A stretch of 64,000 bases of DNA from Candidatus Paracaedimonas acanthamoebae (GTDB taxonomy: Bacteria; Pseudomonadota; Alphaproteobacteria; Caedimonadales; Caedimonadaceae), in assembly GCA_017307065.1 (NCBI GenBank), contig JAFKGL010000010.1:73500-137499 (forward strand), given 5' to 3'. Under the pieces are notes generated by a model that saw only the letters and a program-made list of their open reading frames with translations, searched no databases and was not told the DNA's origin. This document shows, one piece after another, positions 42,645-52,396 of this stretch. Numbering within the stretch: position 1 is the first letter of the stretch; each line of letters starts with the position of its first letter. Made by a program: the position numbers and the translations under genes.

Positions 42645-43640
42645 ATGAATGAAGATCTTTTAGCAGCAATCGATTTGGGTAGTAATACTTGTCGATTAAT
42701 TATTGGTAAAAAAGATATTCAACATTTAGATATCATTGAAGTTTTTTCGCGAAATATTCGGCTCGGCGAAGGACTTGCTAAAACAGGTAAGTTAAACAAA
42801 CTCGCAATGAAAAGAGCTTTTGATGTTTTGGAAACATGCGCAAAACGTTTGCGTCATCATGCCCCTTTTAAATTAAAAGCTGTTGCAACTGAAGCGTGTC
42901 GAAGGGCTCAAAATGGACCTGACTTTGTGAAGCAAGTTTCAGAGAAAACAGGTATTCATCTTGAAGTTGTCTCTCAACAGGAAGAAGCTTTGTTAGCTCT
43001 TAAGGGATGCGCAAGTATTTTAGATCCTTTAATTCCCTATGCTATTTTGTTTGATATTGGAGGGGCAAGTACAGAAATTCTATGGATTGAAATTAATAAG
43101 GATCGGCCTTTAAAGCTTATAGATTATATATCATTACCTTTTGGAGTTGTAACACTTGCTGAAGAATTTCCATATGAAAGTGCAAAATCATATTCTTTGA
43201 TTGAACAGCGTACTCATGGTCTTCTAAAAAAATTTAGTGAGAAGAATAATATTTCTCATTACATAGAACAACAGCAGGTTCAACTTGTAGGGAGTTCTGG
43301 CACGGCGACAACAACAGCGGCTTTACATTTAGGATTAAAACGTTATCAAAGAGAGCGTGTTGATGGTCTAATTATGAGTTTAGATGAAATTTTTGCGACG
43401 ATAAAATATGTTCAAATGATGGCTTCAGAGGAGAGAATGATTCATCAGTGTATAGGAGCAGATCGGGGAGATTTAATTCTCGGAGGAATGGCAATTTTAG
43501 ATGCCATATGCAAATTATGGCCTGTGGAGAAAATACGTGTCACCGATCGAGGTGTGCGAGAAGGGATTTTAACGGAGCTTGCTTTTGGTCCTACTCATAT
43601 CCCCTTACCTGCAGTTAACTCTTTATTTCGGGTTGCATAG
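42645..43640 (+). CDS. Exopolyphosphatase/pppGpp phosphatase family protein
   Basis: 331 residues, sugar-kinase/HSP70-like ASKHA fold. The phosphate loop AAIDLGSNTCRLIIG, VATEACRRAQNG, LFDIGGASTEILW and VGSSGTATT are the family's conserved motifs. Only the catalytic two domains are present; the extra C-terminal HD-like domain of E. coli Ppx/GppA is missing, as usual for the short alphaproteobacterial form. Whether it acts on polyphosphate or pppGpp cannot be told. It is followed 3 bases on by rlmE. Confidence 0.9.
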   Translation: MNEDLLAAIDLGSNTCRLIIGKKDIQHLDIIEVFSRNIRLGEGLAKTGKLNKLAMKRAFDVLETCAKRLRHHAPFKLKAVATEACRRAQNGPDFVKQVSEKTGIHLEVVSQQEEALLALKGCASILDPLIPYAILFDIGGASTEILWIEINKDRPLKLIDYISLPFGVVTLAEEFPYESAKSYSLIEQRTHGLLKKFSEKNNISHYIEQQQVQLVGSSGTATTTAALHLGLKRYQRERVDGLIMSLDEIFATIKYVQMMASEERMIHQCIGADRGDLILGGMAILDAICKLWPVEKIRVTDRGVREGILTELAFGPTHIPLPAVNSLFRVA

Positions 43641-43643
43641 AAG

Positions 43644-44324
43644 ATGACATCAGTTAAACCTACATTAAGAGCTAAATCAGTCTTGCTAAAAACAGCTCGA
43701 GGACGGAAACCGTCTTCTCAGCGATGGCTTCATCGTCAATTGAACGATCCGTATGTGCAAGAAGCCCAGGCCAAAGGATTTAGATCACGGGCCGCTTTTA
43801 AGTTAATTCAGCTCGATGAAAAATTTCACTTTTTGAAGTCTGGAATCACTTTAATTGATTTAGGGGCTGCGCCCGGTGGATGGGCGCAGGTTGCCGTTCA
43901 AAAGATTAATCCTCACCAAACAGGGGGAAAAGTGATCGGGATTGATCTTTTAGAAATTGAACCTTTAACTGATGCTTTATTAATTCAAGGTGATTTTTTA
44001 GAAGTGGAGCAACGCCAAAAAATAAAAACGCTTGTTAAGAATGGGGCCCAAGTTGTCATGAGTGATATGGCGGCTTCTACGATTGGGCATGCGGGAACGG
44101 ATCATCTAAGAACGATTGCTCTAGCAGAAATGGCTTTTCAATTTGCAAAAGAAATTTTAACCCCTGGTGGAACATTTATTTCAAAGGTTTTCCAAGGAGG
44201 AACTGATCCGGAGCTTTTGAAAGAGATGAAGCAGCATTTTAAGACCATTAAGCATATGAAACCTCAAGCGAGTCGAAAAGAATCTCCTGAGATGTACGTT
44301 GTTGCTTTAGGATTTTATCGATGA
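43644..44324 (+). CDS. rlmE: 23S rRNA 2'-O-methyltransferase RlmE (FtsJ)
   Basis: Methylates the ribose of U2552 in 23S rRNA. 226 residues: YVQEAQAKGFRSRAAFKLIQLDEKF, the SAM motif LIDLGAAPGGWAQVA, and the catalytic K-D-K pattern seen in VMSDMAASTIGH and ISKVFQGG. It starts 3 bases after ppx/gppA and overlaps rsmB by 4 bases. Confidence 0.97.
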   Translation: MTSVKPTLRAKSVLLKTARGRKPSSQRWLHRQLNDPYVQEAQAKGFRSRAAFKLIQLDEKFHFLKSGITLIDLGAAPGGWAQVAVQKINPHQTGGKVIGIDLLEIEPLTDALLIQGDFLEVEQRQKIKTLVKNGAQVVMSDMAASTIGHAGTDHLRTIALAEMAFQFAKEILTPGGTFISKVFQGGTDPELLKEMKQHFKTIKHMKPQASRKESPEMYVVALGFYR

Positions 44325-45592
44325 CACCTGGGGCCCAAGTAGCGGCAGCTCTTGATCTTTTGGAGCATGCAATTACTGTTGGTGAGAAACCTTTTGATGT
44401 CATAATTACTCACTATTTTAAACAACGACGCTATGCTGGTTCTCAAGATAGGCGGACTATTTTAGAGCTTGTGTATGGTGTTTTAAGAAATTTTTATAAA
44501 CTTTTTTATGTAGCTCAAGAAAAGTTTTCTCATGAAGTTTCTGCGCGCTTATATTTACTGGCATATCTTAAGTTAATTTTAGATAAAAAAGAGGTAGATC
44601 TTGATAGTTTGTTTTCCGGTATCGGTTATGCTCCTTCTAAAATAACGCCGCCAGAGCAAAATTTTTTTAAGAATCTGCAAGCAGAAATTGTGAAGTGGCC
44701 AGAGTGGGCACATGCAAATATTCCAGAGTTTTTATGGCCAGAAGTTCAAAATATTTTTGGAGTAAAGGCACTATCTGAAGCCGAAAGCTTGAATCAAGAG
44801 GCAACTGTCGATCTTCGTGTTAATCCGCTAAAAACAAACCGAGATTTTATCAAAAAATCCCTAGAAAGCGAGAACATTGAAAGCATTGAAACACTCTATT
44901 CTCCTCTTGGGCTTCGATTGAAAAAACGCGTTAATTTGACGAATCATCCCTTATACCAGCAAGGCCTATTTGAATTCCAAGATGAAGCTTCACAATTGGT
45001 TAGCATATTATGTGACGTTCAAGGAAATGAGACAGTTTTAGATTATTGTGCAGGAGCTGGAGGCAAGACGCTTGCGTTAGCAGGGCTGATGGATAATAAA
45101 GGGCACATCGATGCATACGATGTATCATCTACTCGATTGAGAAAAGCTGAACTTCGGGCACAGCGCACAGGATGTCAGAATGTTCATTTTCTAACAAACG
45201 TCTCAGATAGAACCTATGATCGTGTTTTGATCGATGCTCCTTGTTCGGGGACGGGGACATGGCGCAGGCATCCTGAGTGGAGAGTTACAATAACACCTGA
45301 AAACCTTAAAAAATTTATATCTCTTCAAAAGGAAATTATTTTTAAGGCAGTTCAAAATGTTAAAACGGGCGGCAGACTTATTTATGTCACCTGTTCTTTA
45401 CTTGCTTGCGAAAATGAAGAAATTATGGAAAATTTTCTTGAGAATCATTCTGAATTTAAGGCAGTTCCTATTTCAGGAGTATGGGAAAAATTATTGAAAG
45501 TGCCATGTCCAACAGCCTCTTCATTTTTACGATTCACGCCTCATCAACATAAAACAGACGGATTTTTTATAGCGATTTTTGAAAAGAAATAA
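44321..45592 (+). CDS. rsmB: 16S rRNA m5C methyltransferase RsmB/Sun family
   Basis: 423 residues. An N-terminal NusB-like domain (to about residue 140, with DRRTILELVYGVLRNFYKL) precedes the methyltransferase: DEASQLVSILCD, SAM site VLDYCAGAGGKTLALA, DAPCSGTGTWRRHPEW and the catalytic VTCSLLACENEE. RsmB methylates C967 of 16S rRNA; other Sun-type enzymes look similar, so the exact site is inferred. It overlaps rlmE and converges on mutL. Confidence 0.9.
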   Translation: MTPGAQVAAALDLLEHAITVGEKPFDVIITHYFKQRRYAGSQDRRTILELVYGVLRNFYKLFYVAQEKFSHEVSARLYLLAYLKLILDKKEVDLDSLFSGIGYAPSKITPPEQNFFKNLQAEIVKWPEWAHANIPEFLWPEVQNIFGVKALSEAESLNQEATVDLRVNPLKTNRDFIKKSLESENIESIETLYSPLGLRLKKRVNLTNHPLYQQGLFEFQDEASQLVSILCDVQGNETVLDYCAGAGGKTLALAGLMDNKGHIDAYDVSSTRLRKAELRAQRTGCQNVHFLTNVSDRTYDRVLIDAPCSGTGTWRRHPEWRVTITPENLKKFISLQKEIIFKAVQNVKTGGRLIYVTCSLLACENEEIMENFLENHSEFKAVPISGVWEKLLKVPCPTASSFLRFTPHQHKTDGFFIAIFEKK

Positions 45593-45658
45593 AAAATTAA
45601 TTAATAACTTCGGAAGAAAAATGATTAATTTTAGCCCCTATTTTTCCTCTCTCAAGAT

Positions 45659-47473
45659 TTATCTTCGCCCAAATAATTTTTCAATATCATATTTTTTAAG
45701 TTCCACATAAGTGGGACGTCCATGGTTACATTGTCCTGAATGAGGGGTGTCTTCCATCTTTCGAAGTAAAGCATTCATCTCCGGTAGGGACATCTTTCGG
45801 CCGGCGCGAATACTGCCATGACAAGCCATTGTTGAAAGAATTTCTTCAAGATGCTCCTTGAGGCTAAGCGGTTGACCTAATTCAATTATCTCATCTGCTA
45901 AATCTTGAATCAAGCTTGCAACGTTAAAATTTCCTAAAGCGGCAGGTGTTTCTCGTACAAGAATTGCTTCTCCCCCAAAAGCCTCAATACCAAGTCCGAA
46001 TAGTTTTAATTCTTCGTTATGAGCTAAAAGAGCTTGCTGAGAAGATTCTTGGAGAGAAATCACTTCAGGGATCAATAAATATTGACTTTGAGCTTGTGCA
46101 TTCAAAAACTGATTTTTAAGGTTTTCATAGACAAGTCTTTCATGAGCTGCATGCTGATCCACCAGAATAAAACCATCTTCTGTTTCTGCGACAATATAGG
46201 TTTCGTGAAGTTGGGTGCGTGCTTCTCCTAAAGGATGATGTTCTTTGAGGTCGTGAGTCTTAATTTCTTCAGAAACAAGAGGTTCTTCAAGACGAATAGC
46301 CTGTATTGCAGTGTGATCTGAAGGCATAAAATTAGAAGGACGTGGGGCAGAATAGATAGGCTTAGAGGAAGCTCGATTTGGCATCATAAAGCTTGGTTGA
46401 GATGTTTTTAGTTGAGGAATGATAGAAGGTTGCATCGCCTTTAGGGCGAAAGAACTTATCGTCGTCGCTGCTCTATGACCTGCTTCTGTTAAAGCTTGCT
46501 TTAAAGCGCCAATGATTAGGCTGCGAATAACCTCATTTTCACGGAAACGGACTTCAGTTTTGGCTGGATGGACGTTGATGTCGACTTCTCCAGGAGGAAC
46601 TTCTAAAAATAAGGCAACTAAAGGATGGCGATCGCGTGCAAGAAAATCTTGGTAAGATACCCGAACCGCTGTATTCAGAAGCTTATCTTTAACCGCACGT
46701 CCGTTCACATAAAGATATTGTAAATTCGCATTGCTTCGGTTCATTGTTGGCAAACTTGCGAATCCAAGAATCTTATAATCTCCGCGTTCGGCATTAATTG
46801 AACACGTATTATCAATGAATTCTTTCCCCATCAGCATACTCAGACGATGAAGACGGCGCTCATTAATTTCTCCTAAGGTTACAGGAAGATCTAGATAAGT
46901 TTTTTTATCATCTTTAAGTGTAAAGCAGATTTCCGGATATGCCATGGCAAGTCGACTTACTGTATCGACAATCGCCGCCATTTCGGAAGTGGCTGATTTC
47001 ATAAATTTTAATCGAGCAGGTGTTGCATAAAATAAGTCTCTCACTTCAATGCGTGTGCCTATATTTTGAGCAGCAGGAGTGGGGCCTATTTTTTGCCCTC
47101 CCTCAACTTTTAAAGACCACGAAGTCTCATTTCCTTGAGCGCGACTTGAGATTTCGAGGCGACTTACGGACCCAATAGAAGGAAGAGCTTCGCCTCTGAA
47201 CCCAAGGGATTGGATATTAAATAAATTCTCATCTGGAATTTTAGAGGTTGCGTGACGTTCAACAGCCAGTATGAGATCTTGCTGTGTCATTCCAAGGCCA
47301 TTATCTTCCACCAGAATAAGATTTTTCCCTCCTTCGCGAATAACGATGTCAATTGCGGTGGCTTTGGCATCGATCGCATTCTCAATTAACTCTTTCACAA
47401 CAGAAGAAGGGCGTTCTACAACTTCTCCAGCTGCAATTTGGTTAATTAAATTAGGAGGAAGAAGGCGAATCAT
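45659..47473 (-). CDS. mutL: DNA mismatch repair protein MutL
   Basis: 604 residues. GHKL ATPase N-terminus (LPPNLINQIAAGEVVERPSS, ENAIDAKAT, DNGLGMTQ, LGFRGEALPS), a hinge, then the dimerisation C-domain with ACHGSIRAGRKMSLPEM and GQCNHGRPTYVEL. Lacks the DQHAxxERxxYE endonuclease motif in canonical form: it has DQHAAHERLVYENL, which matches the DQHA-type motif closely, so an endonuclease is possible. It overlaps pgi by 4 bases. Confidence 0.96.
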   Translation of the reverse strand: MIRLLPPNLINQIAAGEVVERPSSVVKELIENAIDAKATAIDIVIREGGKNLILVEDNGLGMTQQDLILAVERHATSKIPDENLFNIQSLGFRGEALPSIGSVSRLEISSRAQGNETSWSLKVEGGQKIGPTPAAQNIGTRIEVRDLFYATPARLKFMKSATSEMAAIVDTVSRLAMAYPEICFTLKDDKKTYLDLPVTLGEINERRLHRLSMLMGKEFIDNTCSINAERGDYKILGFASLPTMNRSNANLQYLYVNGRAVKDKLLNTAVRVSYQDFLARDRHPLVALFLEVPPGEVDINVHPAKTEVRFRENEVIRSLIIGALKQALTEAGHRAATTISSFALKAMQPSIIPQLKTSQPSFMMPNRASSKPIYSAPRPSNFMPSDHTAIQAIRLEEPLVSEEIKTHDLKEHHPLGEARTQLHETYIVAETEDGFILVDQHAAHERLVYENLKNQFLNAQAQSQYLLIPEVISLQESSQQALLAHNEELKLFGLGIEAFGGEAILVRETPAALGNFNVASLIQDLADEIIELGQPLSLKEHLEEILSTMACHGSIRAGRKMSLPEMNALLRKMEDTPHSGQCNHGRPTYVELKKYDIEKLFGRR

Positions 47474-48744
47474 GAAGCTTCTCGATTTAAATATTCGCGA
47501 GTTAGAATTTTTCCTTCTTCAACCGCAGGTTGGTCAAAAGCGTCAATTCCAAGCAATTTAGCCATGATCATCGTTTCAAGCATATAATGGATGAAGAGAG
47601 CGCCTAAAACGTGCTCATTTAACTGGGGAAATGTAAGGGTACGCGTAGGACATTCTTGTCGAATAAGGGTTGCAACAGTGGCATTTTGTTCTGCGCGCAT
47701 CAAATCCGCCAAAGTATGCTGATGAAGATAAGAAAGTTCAGGATCGTCAGTTTGAACTTGAGGGGCAGGAGTCAAAGCTTCCAGCATGACCAACGTAAAA
47801 AATTTATCCTTAGGGCCTCCTAGATAAAGCTGTAACTGACTATGTTGGTCGACAGTTCCTAAAGCATTAATAGGCGTAATACCCTTTTTTTCTTTTCCTA
47901 AGCTTTCAGCCCACAGTTGTCTAAACCATAAAGCAAATGCTGAAAGACGGTCAATATAAGGCATAAGGACAGTTTGGGTACAACCAAACTGTTGGTAATA
48001 GGCATAGGTTAACGCAGCCCCTTGAACAGTATTGTGCGTAATTCCGTCCATTTCTTGAGAGAGGTATTGTTGGGCTCCTTTAAGAATGGCATGAACATCA
48101 ATGCCGGCGATGAAAGCTGGCAACATTCCTACAATTGAAAAAACAGAGAAACGTCCTCCAATTTGTGTTGGATGATCAAGGACTTGATAATGATATTGTT
48201 CGGCAAGGCGTCGCAACGGTGAGTTCTTTGGTTCGGTAATCACAATGACTTGGTCTTGTGACAATTTATCTTTGAAAACACTTATAAGAGAAAGGAACTG
48301 ACAAAGTGTTTCTGCTGTTGTGCCAGATTTTGAGATAACCAAAAAACCAGTCGTTTGAAGATCAATATTTTCTATAAGTTTTTGAAAAGTATGAGGATCA
48401 ATGTTGTCCATGAAATGGAAATAAGGTGAATCTTTGGGCGTACTTACACGGCTTTGATAAAGTTCAATACACGTTTGAGCCCCGAGAGAAGACCCACCTG
48501 TTCCAAAAAGGATCACATTTTTAAAACGTTTTTGCCAATGGTGAGCAATTTTTTGATAATGCTCTAAAGATTCTTGTTCATAAATAACTGAAAGAGCAGG
48601 TAATTTTTTATCATAATAGGCTGTTTTCACCTCATTAAAGCTTTGGAGTGCTTTTTCTTGAAAAGAAATAAAAGATTCTTCCTTGAGCTTATGATTCAAG
48701 AAGCATCCATTAATTGAAAAATTTAAAAGTGATTTATTGGGCAT
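47470..48744 (-). CDS. pgi: Glucose-6-phosphate isomerase (short form)
   Basis: 424 residues from the ATG ending at 48744, preceded by GGAG. SIS-fold isomerase with FGTGGSSLGAQTCIEL, FVISKSGTTAETL and the catalytic Glu and His regions (IGGRFSVFSIVGMLPA; VEEGKILTREYL). It is shorter than the E. coli enzyme (about 550). It lies in the middle of a minus-strand run between the M16 pair and mutL; its start overlaps the M16 gene by 11 bases. Confidence 0.92.
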   Translation of the reverse strand: MPNKSLLNFSINGCFLNHKLKEESFISFQEKALQSFNEVKTAYYDKKLPALSVIYEQESLEHYQKIAHHWQKRFKNVILFGTGGSSLGAQTCIELYQSRVSTPKDSPYFHFMDNIDPHTFQKLIENIDLQTTGFLVISKSGTTAETLCQFLSLISVFKDKLSQDQVIVITEPKNSPLRRLAEQYHYQVLDHPTQIGGRFSVFSIVGMLPAFIAGIDVHAILKGAQQYLSQEMDGITHNTVQGAALTYAYYQQFGCTQTVLMPYIDRLSAFALWFRQLWAESLGKEKKGITPINALGTVDQHSQLQLYLGGPKDKFFTLVMLEALTPAPQVQTDDPELSYLHQHTLADLMRAEQNATVATLIRQECPTRTLTFPQLNEHVLGALFIHYMLETMIMAKLLGIDAFDQPAVEEGKILTREYLNREAS

Positions 48745-50050
48745 GTGTTTCTCCTTCTTCAGGGTTGCCAACAATGACAATTTGAAGTTTTTCGGGGGTA
48801 AAAAAATCTTTTGCGAAGTGGTTAACTTGCTCAAGCGTGATGGCATTCAGTAATTGTTCACGGTTTTCCATATAAGTCCTCGGGGCGTCGATAACTTGAT
48901 AAAGAAGCAAAAGTTCAGAAATCTGAGGAGAAGACATAAAATTAAGGGTATAAGCCCCTAAAATATGACTTTTAGCGTCTATAAATTCTTCTTTTGTTAG
49001 GCCATGATCTCGGAGACGTTTCCATTCTTCCTTAATTAAGGAGAGGCTTTTCATAATGCGTGTATTTTGACTTCCAACACTTCCCATTAACAAACTGATG
49101 CAGGGTTCTTGTTGAATGTTTGTTCCCACATGATAGGCATATCCTCGCTTCTCTCTAACTTCATTCATGAGTCTTGAAACTGAGCCCCGACCTAAAGCCT
49201 CATTTAGAATTGAGAGTTTTAGATAATTGGGATCTTTAAAATCAAGAGCTTCTTGTGCGAAAAGCCCAATGCTTTGAGGTTGGGCTAATTTTATCGTGGT
49301 TATTTTTTCTTGCTGTGGAAATTGAGCAGGCGGAATTTCAGGCAAGTTTGCTTCTTCAGGAAGAAAACTAAAAATGTTGTCGAGAATCTTTTTTAATTCT
49401 TGAGCCGTAATATTTCCACATACGCCTATTTTTAAGGTAGAGCGGCTCATATTTTTCATAAATTTTTTGAGATCTTCTGAGGTTATTTTTTTTATTGTTT
49501 TGAAGGAACCTTCGGTAAAACGTGCATAAGGATGAGAAGCCCCAAAAATTTGCTTTCTTAATTGGGTGAGGGCGATGGTTGAAGGTTGTTTTTCAATGTT
49601 AGCTAAAGCGGTTATGTGAGCATTCACAATTTTAGTGAATTCGTGAGATGAAAATAAGGGTTCGGTAAGTGTAATTTTCAAAAGTTGAAAAGCTTCTGAG
49701 GCATTTGCTTTTGTTGTTTTTAAAGAACCCGCAAAATGAGAGAGAGTCGCATTAAAAGAGATAAAGCTGGCGATTTCTTGTAATTTTTGTGCAAACGCAT
49801 GAGAATTAAATTTTCCAGCGCCTTCAGTCAACATTTGGGCAGTAAGGGATGCAAGTCCCACTTTATCGTCAGGATCATGAGCTGCACCGACTTCAAAACT
49901 GAAATTCATAGCAATAACAGGTGTTGTTGTATCTTCAACAAGCCATGCTTTAATTCCATGAGTTGAGATAACTTCTTGGATCTTCAGTTGGGCATGTGCC
50001 GAAGAAAAACTACTTAAAAGAATCATTATTACAGAAAAAAACAGTCTCAT
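48734..50050 (-). CDS. M16 peptidase-like subunit without catalytic motif
   Basis: 438 residues with a signal peptide (MRLFFSVIMILLSSFSSAHA). Two M16-type half domains follow. The zinc motif HxxEH is replaced by GLASLTAQML (residues 65-74), so it is catalytically dead, while the second-domain regions (RGSVSRLMNEVREKRGYAYHVG) are typical. It is the partner of the active M16 peptidase immediately upstream (18 bases), forming the usual alphaproteobacterial active/inactive pair. Confidence 0.92.
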   Translation of the reverse strand: MRLFFSVIMILLSSFSSAHAQLKIQEVISTHGIKAWLVEDTTTPVIAMNFSFEVGAAHDPDDKVGLASLTAQMLTEGAGKFNSHAFAQKLQEIASFISFNATLSHFAGSLKTTKANASEAFQLLKITLTEPLFSSHEFTKIVNAHITALANIEKQPSTIALTQLRKQIFGASHPYARFTEGSFKTIKKITSEDLKKFMKNMSRSTLKIGVCGNITAQELKKILDNIFSFLPEEANLPEIPPAQFPQQEKITTIKLAQPQSIGLFAQEALDFKDPNYLKLSILNEALGRGSVSRLMNEVREKRGYAYHVGTNIQQEPCISLLMGSVGSQNTRIMKSLSLIKEEWKRLRDHGLTKEEFIDAKSHILGAYTLNFMSSPQISELLLLYQVIDAPRTYMENREQLLNAITLEQVNHFAKDFFTPEKLQIVIVGNPEEGETHAQ

Positions 50051-50067
50051 AACTTTTCCTCGTGGTA

Positions 50068-51417
50068 TTATTTTTGGGGACGCAAAATAGCTGTAAAATT
50101 AGATTTAGAATTAAAAATAAGTTTAAAAGTTGCGTTGACTTGTTCTTGGGTCACGGCTTTTATGCGATGGGGCCATGATTCGAATTCTGCAATTGTTTCC
50201 CCGACCACAAGAGCTCTCCCGATTTCATTGCTTCCACTCAATACATGGTCACGTGTATAATCAAGTTGGGCTAAAAGTCTTGTTTTAGATTTCTCGACCT
50301 CTGAGGCATTCAGCCCTTGTTGTATGATTTTTTCTAATTCTTTATTGAGGGCTCTTTCAACTTCTTCAACGGTATGTCCTGGGGCCGGTTGAGCAAACAT
50401 AAGGAGATACCCTGGGCCTCGGGTGTAACCTGGATAAGAAATTTGAACGAAGGTTGCAATTCGTTGATTTTCGACAAGCTCTCGATAAATAGGACCTGTG
50501 ACGGGTTTATCTAATAATTCAGTTAAAATTTGAAGCGCATAAAAATCTTCTCGTGAACCTTCTTTAAAATTAGGGGCCCTAAAGATTTTTAAGAGATAAG
50601 GTTCTTGAATAAGAGAAGATGTCATTTCAAGCCTTTGAAGTGCAGGGGCCATTTTAGGCTCTTGAATCGTCAAAGGGTGCGGTTTTGCTTTGACAGGGAT
50701 CACTTCATAATATTTTTTGGCAAGAACTTTGACTTCCTCAACAGTGACATCGCCGGCAATTAAGAGAATGGCATTATTGGGGGTATACCAAGTGTTATAA
50801 AAGTTTTGCGCATCTTGCGTCGTAAATGTTTTTATCTCATGTTCCCATCCAATCGTGGGTAATCTCATGGGATGATGTTTTAGAAAATTAGCAAGAACAG
50901 TTTCAAAAAAGAGCCCTGTTGAACTATTGTCAACCCGCATGTGTCGCTCTTCAAGGATGACATCCAATTCAGGTTTTGCATATTTATCTTCAATTTCGAG
51001 ATGGGCCATTCGGCCAGCTTCAAGACTCATAATGAGTTCGAGTTCGCTTTTAGGGATCACTTGGTAATAGACAGTATAATCTGGAGAAGTTGCTGCATTT
51101 TGCTCGCCCCCCACCCGATTAATCTCAGGGAGTATTCGCCCCGCTGGTGAAGCTAAACTTCCTTTAAACATAAGATGTTCAAGATAGTGAGCTAAGCCTG
51201 ATTTCCCATGAGGATCATCAATGCTTCCAACTTTATACCAGACCATTTGAGTCACAACGGGAGCGCGATGATTTTCAATCACAACAACTTGAAGGCCATT
51301 TTTTAAAGTAAATGTATGAGGATTATAAACAACGGCTTCCACGTTCCCATAAACAAAAACAATGAGGAGCATATAAAAACGTAACCAAATTTGTTTCAAC
51401 ATCAAAACTATCCTCAT
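50068..51417 (-). CDS. Zinc M16 peptidase, active subunit
   Basis: 449 residues with an N-terminal hydrophobic export segment (LRFYMLLIVFVYGNVEA). The inverted zinc motif HYLEH is at residues 77-81, with a downstream Glu in LDVILEERHMR as third ligand. Periplasmic peptidase, probably degrading peptides or processing exported proteins. Its start overlaps the DUF3035 stop by 1 base and it is followed by its dead partner. Confidence 0.95.
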   Translation of the reverse strand: MRIVLMLKQIWLRFYMLLIVFVYGNVEAVVYNPHTFTLKNGLQVVVIENHRAPVVTQMVWYKVGSIDDPHGKSGLAHYLEHLMFKGSLASPAGRILPEINRVGGEQNAATSPDYTVYYQVIPKSELELIMSLEAGRMAHLEIEDKYAKPELDVILEERHMRVDNSSTGLFFETVLANFLKHHPMRLPTIGWEHEIKTFTTQDAQNFYNTWYTPNNAILLIAGDVTVEEVKVLAKKYYEVIPVKAKPHPLTIQEPKMAPALQRLEMTSSLIQEPYLLKIFRAPNFKEGSREDFYALQILTELLDKPVTGPIYRELVENQRIATFVQISYPGYTRGPGYLLMFAQPAPGHTVEEVERALNKELEKIIQQGLNASEVEKSKTRLLAQLDYTRDHVLSGSNEIGRALVVGETIAEFESWPHRIKAVTQEQVNATFKLIFNSKSNFTAILRPQK

Positions 51418-51908
51418 TAATTTAGGGGGCCAGGAGCGTCTTTGTTATGGAGCTTTTTATATTCTTCCTGAGGATCAATAACGTCTCCGCTAGGTTTTCC
51501 TTCCCAGAAGATAATTTTTTTAATTGTCTGTTCTCCTGGTTTTGAAACCTTTGCTTCTTGGTTGACTGTTTGACGTATATTGGGATGACTTTCTTCTATT
51601 TTGGCTGAGTTTAACAAAGCTTGTTCTGCGGGCGAAACAGAAGATATTTCGGTTGTAAGAGATTGCTTGATAAGAAGCTCTTTAGCTTGAAGATGAGTAT
51701 TTTGAGGATGCTTTGCTGAGGCTCCCGTTTGAGGCGGCGTTAATCCAATTCCAGGAGGCATGCTGAGAGGAGGATGATCTAGAACTGTAAATTCATCAGG
51801 TTGCATTCTCTCAAGACCTAAACTTTTTTTAGTTTGACTACAGCCTGAAATAACAAGAAGACTTGTGCTTAAGAGGGCTAAAAAAAGAAAATCATATTTC
51901 TTGTTCAT
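51417..51908 (-). CDS. DUF3035 outer-membrane lipoprotein (BamF-type)
   Basis: 163 residues. Lipoprotein signal with LLVISGC (Cys23). Then the DUF3035 motif LGLERMQPDEFTVLDHPPLSMPPG, typical of alphaproteobacterial lipoproteins associated with the outer-membrane assembly machinery, and a long linker. It overlaps lspA by 4 bases. The pairing of lspA with a lipoprotein and the M16 genes is conserved in the class. Confidence 0.88.
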   Translation of the reverse strand: MNKKYDFLFLALLSTSLLVISGCSQTKKSLGLERMQPDEFTVLDHPPLSMPPGIGLTPPQTGASAKHPQNTHLQAKELLIKQSLTTEISSVSPAEQALLNSAKIEESHPNIRQTVNQEAKVSKPGEQTIKKIIFWEGKPSGDVIDPQEEYKKLHNKDAPGPLN

Positions 51909-52396
51909 GACGTCGTTTCCCGTGAATTTTTAAAATTATCAATTAGAACAAAACAAACACCTAGTGTAATCGCAGTATCTGCAATATTGAAAGTCGGAAA
52001 TGCATAGTTTCCCCAATGAAAGTGCAAAAAGTCCACAACCGCTGAAAAACGAAGCCGATCAAAGACGTTTCCTATGGCACCTGCAATAATGAGACCAAAA
52101 CCAACACGCAGTAGATAGTTTGGTGCTTGCCAAAGCCATTTTAGCAATAAACAAGAAATAGCCACAGCAAAAGTACTAAGAATATAAACATTCCAGCGGC
52201 TTGGCGCATTGAACATCCCAAAACTTACGCCATGATTCCAAACTAAAACTAAATCAAAAAAAGACGTAATTGTGATAGGCGCACGAGGCCGAAAAAAATA
52301 TTCTAAGATCAATGCTTTCGACCATTGGTCTATGCCAATAATGAAGACTATTCCCAAAAGAGCAAAAAGTTTAGGTCGCTTGATAGGAAACATCAT
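51905..52396 (-). CDS. lspA: Lipoprotein signal peptidase (SPase II)
   Basis: 163 residues, four membrane helices. Cleaves the signal peptide of prolipoproteins. The catalytic Asp pair is visible in NVFDRLRFSAVVDFLHF and in TFNIADTAITLG. I start it at the ATG ending at 52396, within the ileS 3' end; a second ATG follows at once. It overlaps ileS by 4 bases and DUF3035 by 4 bases. Confidence 0.95.
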   Translation of the reverse strand: MMFPIKRPKLFALLGIVFIIGIDQWSKALILEYFFRPRAPITITSFFDLVLVWNHGVSFGMFNAPSRWNVYILSTFAVAISCLLLKWLWQAPNYLLRVGFGLIIAGAIGNVFDRLRFSAVVDFLHFHWGNYAFPTFNIADTAITLGVCFVLIDNFKNSRETTS

